A model generated the notes under the pieces. The model searched no databases, was not told the DNA's origin, and was given only the letters and a program-made list of their open reading frames with translations. DNA of 64,000 nt from Turbatrix aceti. Taxonomy: Eukaryota > Nematoda > Chromadorea > Rhabditida > Panagrolaimidae. Each line of letters begins with the position of its first letter. The first letter of the stretch is position 1. Shown piece by piece: positions 34,040 to 44,715 of the stretch. The stretch is taken from NCBI GenBank assembly GCA_963969345.1, contig OZ017769.1, positions 5,707,725 to 5,771,724 on the forward strand. Direction: 5' to 3'. A program made the translations under genes and the position numbers.

Positions 34040-35910
34040 CCTTATTCAACAAGTCTGTGTTCTACTATGTTCAGGGCGGTGGCCGTTAGTTAGTGAAATC
34101 AGTCAAGAAGAACACGAACACCGCTGCATGATTCGTTCCAAAAACAGGAACCTCTTCACGTGCTATTGTTCAATGTGGAAACCCAGTGATGCTAAAAAAT
34201 CTGTGCGGGACCAGTCGCTAAACGAAGGAGAAAACAAACAACCACTTGTTTTTCTGCGGACGGCCACTGACTGCACTTTTCACGCGTTTTCTTATTTTTT
34301 CCTTTTTTTTCTGCTCTCGATTGACGACATGCATGCATGTGTTGCTCGACTTTGTGCTGTTTCCGGGCATTTGATCCACAGGTGTCGGGGTTTGCCTTTT
34401 TTCGTGCTCAGCGTAATCGTAATCGCAGCATACCACCGGGACGGTGAGTGTCTGTAATCCTAACATGTCGCGTCACTATTCCTGTGAATTTTCCTCCAAC
34501 TCATGTGCCTCTGTCCCAATTGTTGAATCACTGGAGTGAATATGCTGTGATTTTCATGGTCTTTTGGAAATGTCGACGAACTTTAGGTGAAATTTGTGTC
34601 TTGCATGTGTTTGTTTTTTTTCGTGGGCGTTTCCTGATTTTTAGGTACGTTGTGCACATTTCAGATTTTTTATCAAGATGATGGGTTTTGAAGTGAAAGT
34701 CGAGAAATATTTTATTTTTTGAGTGCTGATTGAACTTTTTCTGCTTTTATCCCAACTTTTTAATTTCTGCATTAATTAACAGATTTTATATTTTCCGCTT
34801 TCTGCGAAGCTACTAGGTTAAATTTTTTTAGGTCAAAAATTCTGTCTGGTCAACCCAAAAAATGACCACATCCCCTGCGTTTCACGTGCAAAAAACGTAA
34901 CGTGAATGCTGCACGCAAGGTGCGGCACTCTTTTGGCGGGAGTAGTAGGTTCGCGTCAGGCGCTTTTTTTTCTCCGCTGACATTCTTCGTCGTCGTCGTC
35001 GGTCCTTCGATGCTCATTTACGAACGAACGAGATGCGCTGCTGTGAGTTAGCAGTTTTCATCTATTTGGCTGTGTTCTCGCGATGTGACATGTCATGTGG
35101 TCGCTTACTTACCGGGAGTAATTTTTATTTTTACGTTTGCATTTGTTGCGTCGATCGTGGTCCGAGTCGTATGTCCCTCTCGCTTATCCCAAGGGCCTGG
35201 TCCCCGAGATCGATTGCGATAAACGCGCTGTAACTCACTCAACTTGCCTGTTGGCTCTCTTTTTTGTTCCTCCTCGATGTGTAGTGTCATGAGCACGCCT
35301 GTTGCGGTACCTGTCTTATTTTTTTATGTCCGCCTAGTCTTGTGCTTTTTTTTGAGAAACCAAGGCCGTCTCCGGTCAGGTTGGGTGACAGATTGGGCCG
35401 GGATGACGGCGTCATTGCATTCGTCGCTCCGAACTTGTTTTGGACGGTTTGGCGTTGTCTGGCATTTGTTGCTTGTTTGGCCGTGCCAATAATGGCTTGG
35501 AGCCCAAGTTTGCGTTAATAGCCAGCCGAACAGTAAATATTTCATCGCTGGGGCGTCAGCAAAGCGTTTTTTCATCACGGCGGCATTTGATGTGTCATTT
35601 ACGCAAAATATTGTTTTTTTTTTGTTTATTTTTGCCGTCATCGGCACTGTTTTCTATTTTCTTTTGGTTTTTCTATTTTGAAACGTTTTTGTATTTACAG
35701 CCAACGCCTACCTGGCCCCGGTTTGAACCGCCTTGGATTGCTTTGTTTCACGCGTATGTTTTGTTTTGGTTGTCGGCTCGCTTTTTATGATGCGCTCCGT
35801 TGACTCACGTCTGTCTCGCAAACGCCTCCTCCTCTTTTGTTTTCGCTTTGATACCTTGAAAAGCGCTCTGATTGAAAAGTTTCATCCATTTTGAGGTTTC
35901 GTCATCCAGA
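34040..35910. other. Divergent RAB3GAP2 / REEP5 intergenic region
   Basis: 1871 bp. T-rich on the plus strand with no supported exon. TTTTGGCGGGAG at about 34931 resembles an E2F site, which is weak evidence on its own. Confidence 0.5.
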
Positions 35911-36742
35911 ATGGCTGCTTCACTCCCTCCCGTCGTGCAAAAGTTCCTCGCCGATTTCGACAAGCAGCTCCATCAGCCCGGTCGCATCAGCGATGTCCTC
36001 ACAACGGTCGAGCAAAAAACTGGCCTAAAACGTCTTCACCTCGCTGGCGGTTGGTTTTATTTTTGATGTCAATGGCGGGAGGGGTGTGGAATCGCCTGAT
36101 AAGGCTCGGGGCATGGGAATGTGCAATTTCACGAGTTTTTTGTCCAAGCCCATCGATGAAAGCAAGCATGGATCATAAAACGTCGCCTGCTCAATATTCT
36201 GCATCATCGACGATTTTTCGTGTCTTTTTAGGCCTCCTCGTCCTCCACGCGCTGTACCTGATCTTCGGCAAGGGCGCTGAGCTTCTCTGCAACGTAACCG
36301 GATTCCTGTATCCTGCCTATGTTTCGTAGGTTTTTATTTGATCGAAAATGGTTCATCAAAGTCTGTTTTTCAGAATCAAGGCTATCGAGACGTCGACGAA
36401 GTCAGATGACACCCAATGGCTGACGTACTGGGTCATCTTCGCGCTCTTCAACGTCGCCGAGTTCTTCTCCGATTTCCTGGTCAGCTACTTCCCGCTCTAC
36501 TGGCTTGCCAAGGTGATTTTTTTTGCTTCAGCGTTGTTTTGATGGTTTACGTCCGTTTTTAGTTCCTCTTCGTCGTCTGGCTACAGCTCCCGAACACCCG
36601 CGGTGCCGAGGTCATCTACGGCCGCGTCGTGCGACCCTTCGTCGAGAAGCACGGCAACGTGATCGACGCCGCCATCGGCAAGGCCAACGAAGCTCGCGAG
36701 ACTGCCCGCCAGGCTTTTGAGGACCACGTCAAGCCGAACTAG
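35911..36742 (+). CDS. REEP5: REEP5/TB2-DP1/Yop1 family ER membrane-shaping protein
   Basis: It bends ER membrane into tubules through paired hairpin membrane segments. Exons: 35911-36049, 36232-36325, 36374-36512, 36563-36742; 183 aa (human REEP5 189). The TB2/DP1/HVA22 domain covers most of the protein: [37 protein letters not shown], then [40 protein letters not shown] and [20 protein letters not shown], ending in an amphipathic helix ([20 protein letters not shown]) as in Yop1-type proteins. The N-terminal 45 residues are cytosolic. ATG at 35911 sits in CAGAATGG and matches the family length. AATAAA lies 228 bp past the stop. Confidence 0.95.
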
Positions 36743-36970
36743 TCTCCGATCAATGAACACCATACTTTCGGTTTTGTGCTCTTCTTTCTTCGTTACTTAA
36801 TGAGGCATCCGCCAACACTTATTTTTTTTCTTGACTGATTTATATTCGTTTAAAAATGTTTTTTGTTTGTCGTCCTGTTTTGCTGTGACATGCAACATTT
36901 TTTGTAGATGCTCCGGCTGTAGGCTTTTTTGGACTGTATTCCTTGAATCCGACACCCTGTTTGCAGTAAT

Positions 36971-36976
36971 AATAAA
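36971..36976 (+). terminator. Candidate poly(A) signal of REEP5
   Basis: AATAAA in TAATAATAAATTTTAC, the first such motif after the REEP5 stop. Confidence 0.55.
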
Positions 36977-37194
36977 TTTTACTACTTGGATTGGTAGCGG
37001 CGGGTCTTGACTGGAAATTCAGGGGTTTGGGTCGTGTAATCCGAAAATTTGGGTCTGACAAAAATTTTGGTTGAGTCGAGTTTTCTGAATTTTTTGATTC
37101 GAAAACCCGAAAAAAAGTAAAAATGGTAAAAAAATATAGAAAAAATCCGTAAAAAGTACAGAATTTTTGTTTCGGAGGACGCAATATTTGGAAT

Positions 37195-37510
37195 GCTTGC
37201 GAACGTTTGTGTTCGTTCGCAAACATTTTTTTTATTTGTTTGTTAGCGTTCGTTTGCGAACAATGTGATAATTTCCGAATAAATAAAACAAACAAAAATT
37301 CGAAAAAAATTAGGGTAACGGTGTCAAAATTTATGTTATTTGACAAAAAATGGCAAATAACATTCATCAAACGTAGGTAAAAAAAACTGTTATCCAAAAT
37401 GAAAAAAACGTGACGGATCCAACTTTTTGTTTTTTTCCATTCGGAGAAAAAAAATTTCACACAATTGATAAAAAAATTTGTTCGATGTTTGTTCACGAAC
37501 GCGGTCAAAA
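37195..37510 (+). repeat. Family A repeat copy between REEP5 and ZNRF
   Basis: It begins GCGAACGTTTGTGTTCGTTC and contains the body found in the SMG1 fold-back (TTATCCAAAA, TTTCACACAATTGATAAAAA), ending near GTTTGTTCACGAACGCGGTC. It represents a near-complete single copy, useful as a reference for the family. The surrounding 36977-37855 is otherwise AT-rich 3' flank with no exon. Confidence 0.75.
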
Positions 37511-37593
37511 ATGTTTGTGTCCCAAAAAAATTCCAAATTTGATTCTCAACTTCATAAAATTTTCGATGAATTAACCAACATCATTTTACTGGA

Positions 37594-37599
37594 TTTATT
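37594..37599 (-). terminator. Candidate poly(A) signal of the ZNRF gene
   Basis: AATAAA on the minus strand (TTTATT on plus) about 257 bp past the ZNRF stop. Confidence 0.4.
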
Positions 37600-37855
37600 C
37601 TTTCCATCGTTGAATGAAGTAAGAAACAAAGAAGAAGAAGAAGACCACGCATCTCTGGCACCAGAGGCACCCTCATAAAACAAACATGTTCCAAATGTAA
37701 TGGACGCAGCTAAACCAGTGTCATCAGGGAAGGGAGAGAAGAAAGCGTAGCCCGTAGCCATCGTACGCGGAGAGAGGTGTGTGGGAATGGCACCTGGGCA
37801 CTTGGAGCAGAGGCGTACACAGTACACGACGCGATCGGTGCGGTGCGGTGCCCAA

Positions 37856-38953
37856 TCAGTCGTCGCCGGGATGCTGGGGGCACGTGTTCTTGCGTTTGAA
37901 CCACTCGTCAATGCAGTTTTTGTGGAAGATGCACAGGCACTCGAGGCGCGCGATTTTGTCACCCGCATTCATGTCTTCCAGGCAGATGCAGCACTCGCCG
38001 CGGTCTTCGTTCAGGATTTCTTCTGAAAAAGGCTCGCGTCAATGGCATTTCTGTAAATCAAATGGAAACTCACCGTTGTATCCGAGTTTTGGCCGCGTGA
38101 AGCACATGACCAGGTGGACTTCGGCGTCGTCCGAAGGCACTCGTTTTTTGCACACCGGGCATTCTACGTCCTGGCCGGCTGAAAAGGTGATCGGGTTATT
38201 CGGTGCACAAATCGAATATGGCAAAAAGTTGATCAAATCCTGCAGCGAAAAAAAAAAACGTCGCAGGATGCAGAATGCGCTCGCGGGCGGCGATCGAGCA
38301 TCGCAAAAGTCAAAAACTCATAAACATACGAAAGATCAGTTAGTTGCCGCCAAGCAAGTGATCGAGGCACGCACAGGCCATCCCCGATGTCCTCAGGCTG
38401 GCTGCTATTGCTTTTTGATGAGTCCCCGGGTATCCATCCCCCGGGCCAAACAAACAGCCCCTTCATTCCCTTCCCGGAAATCGCATTCGTTTTCTTTTTC
38501 ATTTTTGTTTTCTCCCGCTGTTTTGCCTGCCTCACGTGACTACGATACATAGCGCACACAAACATTATAAAAAAATAATACTCACTCAGGAATCGGAAGA
38601 GAGGGATCCGTCGATCGACAGCGGTAGTGTGGTGGCGATGCCGTCGCTCTGGGGGCCCGCCGCTGCCGGAGGCGACGTGCTGCAGCCAGAACGCGATCGA
38701 ATTCCGGTCTCGGTAGACGTGTGAAGGACCTGCGTCGAGCACGAATTCATCGTCATCCAGGCCATCCTGAAGCGGACGGACTGCATTGGTCCGGAGAGAC
38801 ACAAAAACAACTCACGGGTCTGTTGGAGGCCATGTGACTGGCGGTCCGTCTCGCGGGACCCGGCGCGTCCTGGAGGTCGCCAGCGTTCATGACCGAGCTA
38901 GATCTCGGTCTCCGGACGACGTCGTCGTGGTGGAGAGATTGCCTGCCGCCCAT
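37856..38953 (-). CDS. ZNRF: ZNRF1/2-type E3 ubiquitin ligase (N-myristoylated, zinc finger + RING)
   Basis: ZNRF proteins are membrane-anchored ubiquitin ligases of endosomes and lysosomes. Exons: 38953-38816, 38766-38586, 38178-38074, 38022-37856; 196 aa (human ZNRF1 227). The N-terminus MGGRQS is a myristoylation signal almost identical to MGGKQS of ZNRF1. The C-terminal unit is the family hallmark: zinc finger CPVCKKRVPSDDAEVHLVMC, then TRPKLGYN, then RING ECCICLEDMNAGDKIARLEC, LCIFHKNCIDEWFK, and TCPQHPGDD at the end. The middle is poorly conserved Ser/His/Arg-rich linker, and the phase of exons 2 and 3 fixes its frame. Intron 1 is only 49 bp. Whether it is ZNRF1 or ZNRF2 cannot be said; a single ancestral gene is likely. 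Confidence 0.92.
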
Positions 38954-41900
38954 GGTCGTTGGTCGGCTAGGAGATGGTCAGAAGAGAACAAAAAGAAAAA
39001 AAAACAGGAACGGCGATTCAGGCAAAAAAGATCTTGATCGGGGAAGTCAGCAACACCGGCTCGCAGACAGCATCCGACGCTGCAAAATCAAAGCAAGGAT
39101 ATCATACATCATCGCGCCTGCGAGAATACACGCCAGGAGATGGGATGAGATGGTCAGGCTAGCAAAAAAGACAAAGACAAAAACCCGGAGGAAACCGCTC
39201 GTGCTGCTCTCGCGTGGCTGCTGCCGCACCACCACCACACCGCAGGGTTTTGGGCGCGCGCGCGCCCGTCCGAGATGACACGCACAAGCCTGGACGGGAG
39301 GGGAGAGGGGGGGGGGCGCACGAATACGAACACGGCCCGACACGCAAGAAAGGGCTCCTCTGCGTTCAGGCAGCCCCAAGCACAACAGCACATGACGGTT
39401 GGCTCGCTCGCGAGCGAGTGCGCGTGCAGGGGGGGTCACGTCGTCGTCGTCTTTCCGGATGACGACCGACGGGGCGCAAAAACGCCAGGACTAACGCGCT
39501 CTCGTGAGTTCTGGCCCCCGAAACAGGGGTTCCGTCTTCTTCTCGACCTTGCTGCTGCTCCTTGTCAAAAAACAAACAAGCTCGTTTACGCAAAAATAAG
39601 CGGTCGCCCGAAATGTGCACCGAAGGAGTGCACGTCCTGTCCTATCTCCTCTCACTCACTCAGGTCATGGGAGACAAAACAAGGTGTTCCTGCGTATGAC
39701 GAGCTAAACGTATTCGCTGCGGAACACCTTGCAGCAAAAGCTAGGTGCCGTGAGTCAATCGATTCGTCAAAACGAACGATAAGCGACAAACAACGTCGCT
39801 GAAACAAATGCGCTCCGAGACCGCTCCAGGCCACCGAAATGAAACAGAGGTCGTCCGTCTGCAGCGCGCTTCCTGATTCTGCTGTTCCCAAAATATGGGC
39901 CCGAAATAGACAGACAGCGAGGTGATAACGCGTCAAGAGACGACCGGCGTTTGCAGTGCCGGGACACGGAGGCGCGTGACCGGTATACTCGTCAGCGACA
40001 GCGACGACGGCGGCGGCGCATATTAGATCACATCCAAAATAGCGGCTGCATGAATTCTAGCTGCTCGTTTTTGTTTTCTGACAGCGTTACGTCAAAAAAC
40101 ACACGACTGATGTGAGAGGATGGATAACGGAACAGGCGACGGTGGCGGCAGCGCTCGGGCGTCAGAAGTCGAACAAAACAAGCAAGCAAGCGGCCATGCA
40201 ACAACACCCGGGCGCTGATAAGAAAAAGTTAAGAAAAGTGTTGTTTGCATCACTGCCTGATCGAGCGGATGAGAAAAACAATCCACAGTCAGTCACCGGC
40301 ATTGTTCTGTCGCTGTCGACGGAATCAGAACAATAATGCAACAAAATTAACGCGACACTCTCGACCGTCAGTCAATCAGTCACGGCCATCGATACATAAA
40401 TATATCACGTCGGCCGGACGAAGAAGACAAGACGAGGACACCAAGGAACAGCAGCAGCTTCCCTTACTGCCGAGCCCACACGCACAGGACCGCTCCCGAA
40501 CAAACGATGTGAGTTCACCTGGGACGCGCCGTGCTATCAACTCTACACAGAAGAAAATTGATCGGTCATCCGACCATCTACGGGGACAAGACGAACCAAC
40601 CACCGCCACCGCTGCTGTTGTTGGTGCAGCACAAATTTGACAGAAAAACAACGCGTTCGTTCATTCATTCGCTTTCGCCGTTTCTTGGTGTCCTGCAGAC
40701 CCAGACCCAGCAACAGCAGCGGCAAAGTGATAGCCAGCGGCGGTGCTCGTTCGCCGGATTGCCGAGAGGGGACACGGCGGAGCACTCCCCTGCCTGACAA
40801 ATGACAAGCGATAAGTAAGCACGCAAACACACGCTAATTTGAAAAGCCTGGCGTTCTGCGACCGCGCGCTAATCTTTTCCATTTGAAACCCTTGCGATGC
40901 AGGGTAATCCTTTGACTACAGTTGCAGTGCACAGGATTCCACTCAGATGGACGAAAAGTTTTTTTTAGAAGTTGAAGATGAAAGTAGAGAGAATGTAAAA
41001 AAAAACGAGAAAAAAAAACTTGAAATTGTATGCTCAACTGACTTTTTTTTGAAATGCGCGAATTTCACGTTTCTGATCTGAAAAGTTTCCGGAAGGTTCT
41101 GATTTACCTTCGGACGGCTTGAAAGTGCATTCTGTTGACCGTTGGCTTTGTTTTTCGGTTATGCATCCAGTGGCAGTGTTTTTTCCTTCCGCCAGTCAAT
41201 TTCGGTAATACGGTGTTTTTTTACGAATAACAAGAATAACCGTAAAATAACGGGCCAGGCTGGCGCCGCGCCGGCTGGATTATACCTACGACATTTTTTT
41301 GTTGAGGCGATGATGATGCACAAGGCCTCGCTGGAGGAGAAAATGAATGGCAACAGAGACCGACTCATTCACCAGGGGGCACAGCCTTTTTTCAGGGAGG
41401 TCGCCGCCGCCGCCGCCGCCGTCGCTTTGTTCATGCCCGTTTTTTTGTGCGTTATGAGCCTGTCATAAACGGATGCAAAATATTTAGCGCCTCTTTGGCG
41501 GTGGTTGCCTGGAGCATGCCTTTGAACTCGGACAATGAGTCATTACAGACTGCCATTTCCGCCTTGTCTTTTTTTTCCTTCGAAATAAGATTATCATCAC
41601 TCAGGTGTGCACCTGTCAAATTCCCCTCCTTAAATGGAGTACGGTAGTCTGTAATAAATAAATTCGGCGCCGACTGTGCAGGCGTTGGTTGGCGGAAGGG
41701 AAATTGACTCATCTTGCTACCGGATGGATGGGAGCGGTCGGATCCGTATAAGACGCGTCGTCGGGCGTGCTGCTGTCTGCTCACTCCTAGGAGTCGCCTT
41801 TTATCAGTCAGTTTGCGTGCAATGGAAGGAGAGTCACCCATCAGACCATTTGGTTTTATGTCTTGCCTTTAAAAAAAGTTTATACTCTCTCCAGCCGATT

Positions 41901-42876
41901 CTCCGATTCTCGTTGCAGTTACAGGAGCCGTTCGACGAAGGAATTGTCGCGCACGGTCATCCGTCCGTCGAGTTATCACGCGCGAACACTCAAATTATCG
42001 GGATTTTTACTGCGTTTTTTTCTGCGGTTGTGGTTGGTTTCAAGCGTTAACTTGATTTTTTTTTAACCGGTACACGTAGGATTAATTGCGACATCCGTTC
42101 ACGTGAAAAAAATCAGTTTTTCGGGAGTTTGAATGTGATTTTGATATTTTGATCGGGACTAAATTTTGATTTCGACACTTCAGTTAACAATAAAACTGTT
42201 ATCGTAATACAGTATCAGTTTTATCGACATCGAAGGCGTCGGTATCGTAAGAAAAGTTGTGTCGTTATTCTTCATGGACAACAAAAAAATGATTTTTTTT
42301 TCTGTTTTTCAACGACCGTGGATAACTCACACACCGGACTGACTAGTTTTTTGACTGACTACCTCACCATTTTTAGCCAATAAACGACCTTCTCCAAGGC
42401 AACGCGACCGAGCTACAGTAATCCAATCCGGGCGTCGTCGTCGTCGTCGTCGTCGTCGTCATTGCTCTCTCTCCCAGCGTTCACCACCCGCCAACGTCGC
42501 TGCCGTCAACGAGTCTGGTAGCTCCCGCAGCCCCGGGCGTGTTGTGTTTATCAGTCGTCTTCAGGTGCTCATTACTCGTCGTCGTCGACGACACGAGGGC
42601 GTGCATTGCATCGTGGTTGCGCGTGTGTCTACTGCTAACCACTGGTAGAATAGTGTTAGGGTTGCGGCGGTCGACTTGATTGCTCATCACACGACGAAGA
42701 CAACGCGCGCACCCAGCGCGCTGCTAGCCTGCCTATCTGCGAGAGGAGTCGCATCATCCGACCATTGAAAAAAAATCATCCCAGCCAGCGCAAGCCTTGT
42801 CTGCTTCTTCTCCTCCGATTGATTCCGACGACGGCATCCAAGACCCGCCGCTACCCGTGTATCATGGTCAAGTAAC
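38954..42876. other. 3.9-kb spacer upstream of ZNRF and RGM, no gene recognised
   Basis: There is no coding exon I can support. It contains GC- and CA-rich low-complexity tracts (about 39215-39320), a GCC run (41402-41420), a CGT/TCG triplet run (42433-42460) and AT-rich parts near 42060-42300. It likely holds regulatory DNA and 5' UTR exons of the divergent ZNRF and RGM genes. Confidence 0.5.
42433..42460. repeat. CGT triplet microsatellite
   Basis: Nine uninterrupted CGT units, about 0.4 kb upstream of the RGM start. Confidence 0.9.
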
Positions 42877-44715
42877 ATGCTACACAGCTCCGCCACCCTG
42901 ACAGCAACAATTATCGGTTTGTTGTCCGTCATCGATGACGTTTTTTGCTTTCAGAGTGGTTTGTTATCACAGACATGCTGTCTCGTGCGACGACTCTATT
43001 CCGGTCACCTTTCAGACTGCTCTCCGAATCACCCGTGCATGCCCGCGATTACGAGCGCCTATGACTACAAGGGTTTGCTAAAGAACAAATGTCAGGTAAT
43101 AACTTTTTTTTCCGAATTATGTATAATGCACAATCATTTTTTCCAGTTGATAGTAACCGCGATCGACTGCATAAGTCAAGAGAAGCGCTGCAACTCGGAC
43201 GTCAAATTCCAATCTCAGATGTATCAGATGAAAACGCTATTCTCGAAGAATTCGTGCCAGATATTCTCGCTGGAACCGAATGGCCCGGTCAGCACGTGTC
43301 CGGTCTGGGAGGCGAATCCAGCGACGAGCCATACTTGCGCGTACTTTTCCGTCCCTCACCTGCTCACGCTCCAGGGCAGCTTCGAGACGTGCTCCCAGTT
43401 CGGCACATTCGCCCTCATCGATAATAACTTCTTCGTCGTGCAGGTCACGAACGGACAGGTATCCATCCGCGAAGGCGTCCACGCGCCTTCCGTTACCAAG
43501 GTTTGGGTTTTTCGAAGGCGCACATGAACTTTTCTGACCTTTTTTTCCTTCAATTTACTCTTCATTAACACTGCACCTGCTAGCGCGAAGCAACTTTGCG
43601 GTTTGCAATTTTTTTTGCGTCACAAAAGCAAAAGAAAGGAGAACAAACACTCCGAGTTCCTTTCTTTTCCCCCTGACTCTCATCAGTCAAAAATTAACGA
43701 TTTCTCCATCGCAAAATGTCACATAAACAATGACTTCTTCAAATTGGCGCAAAATTGCTTGTGCAGTTGCTTTTTTTTCCCAGCTAGCAAAGAATTCAGT
43801 AATTCTTATCTTGTTTGTTGCAGATCACGCTGCTTATCCGCAAGCTAGACGGCTGCGTAGACTCCAGGACCTACGAGGCAGACAGTGATGAACGGGAGCT
43901 TGTAGGCACCTTTGTGGACGGCGAGAACAAAGCAGGTATCGACGACGTCGTACGGGTAACCAAAGAATCACCTCACTACGTTCATATCAATATGAGCTAC
44001 ATACTTACTGAAATTCACATTCGACGCGAAGGACCTTCTCTCGGCGTCACCATACGGGTTCCTAACGAACTACACAACTTTGTGAGTTATCTTCGGAGTT
44101 GTTAATCGGGGCCAAAAATGCCGCGCCGGGCATTCGAGCCACTTAACTTGACTCAAAAAATTCTGGAATTCATTCGAAAATTTGAAATTCGCTGTATACT
44201 CTAAATTCGTCCGAATTAGAACCCAAAAATTCGTACACCCCTCCCGGTTTCAGAAAACATATCTATCGAGATCACAAGAGCTCTGCTTCAACGGGTGTTT
44301 CGAAAATGCGAGTCTGCCAATGACCGAGATTCTGGCCCAGCCACAGCCATACATCGACGCGTGCACGGCCCTCACATCGCCTCTCAAGCAGCGGGACCTC
44401 GCGGCCCAGCAGTGTGCTTCCCAGGGCGCGGTCGACGATTTCTTTGACGCCTGCGTCTTTGACCTCATGACTGGCATTTCAACGCAGGCTGATGTCACCC
44501 GGCTTGTCCAGAACGACGTCCATAGACTTGCCGCGGCCACTTTACCTGTTCTCGGAAGGCAGAAGCTTGTCGATGACGCCGACGCGGTTTCTGCGGCCTC
44601 GCCGATAGCCTTCAGGTGTCAGCCCATCGCAAAGCCCTCTTCTGCGCCTGTTACGTTCTCGATGTCTTCTGCGGCGGTCATTATTATCGCTGCTGTACTC
44701 ATTTTGTTATCCTAG
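42877..44715 (+). CDS. RGM: Repulsive guidance molecule (RGM family BMP co-receptor) lacking the GDPH autocleavage site
   Basis: RGMs are GPI-anchored BMP co-receptors and neogenin ligands. Exons: 42877-43095, 43147-43500, 43824-44081, 44254-44715; 430 aa (human RGMA 450). A signal-like hydrophobic start (TATIIGLLSVIDDVFCF) precedes the Cys-rich N-terminal RGM domain. The von Willebrand D-like part has TCAYFSVPHLLTLQGSFETC, then ALIDNNFFVVQVTNGQV, ITLLIRKLDGCVD, GTFVDGENKAG and, near the end, DDFFDACVFDLMTG. The C-terminus is hydrophobic (SSAAVIIIAAVLILLS), as for GPI addition. In vertebrate RGMs the segment reads FGDPH and is cut between Asp and Pro; here it reads FSVPH (43345-43359), so no Asp-Pro bond exists. 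The N-terminal start is the least certain part. Confidence 0.87.

Noticed and set aside
38766..38815. Alternative frame for ZNRF exon 2 ending in SSDS
   Set aside because: It stops at the donor site; the chosen frame joins exon 3 in phase 1 and reads directly into the CPVC zinc finger.
42919..42956. 38-bp intron in the first RGM exon (GTTTGT...TTTCAG)
   Set aside because: Removing it shifts the frame away from the Cys-rich RGM segment that follows, so it was read as coding; the N-terminus stays uncertain.
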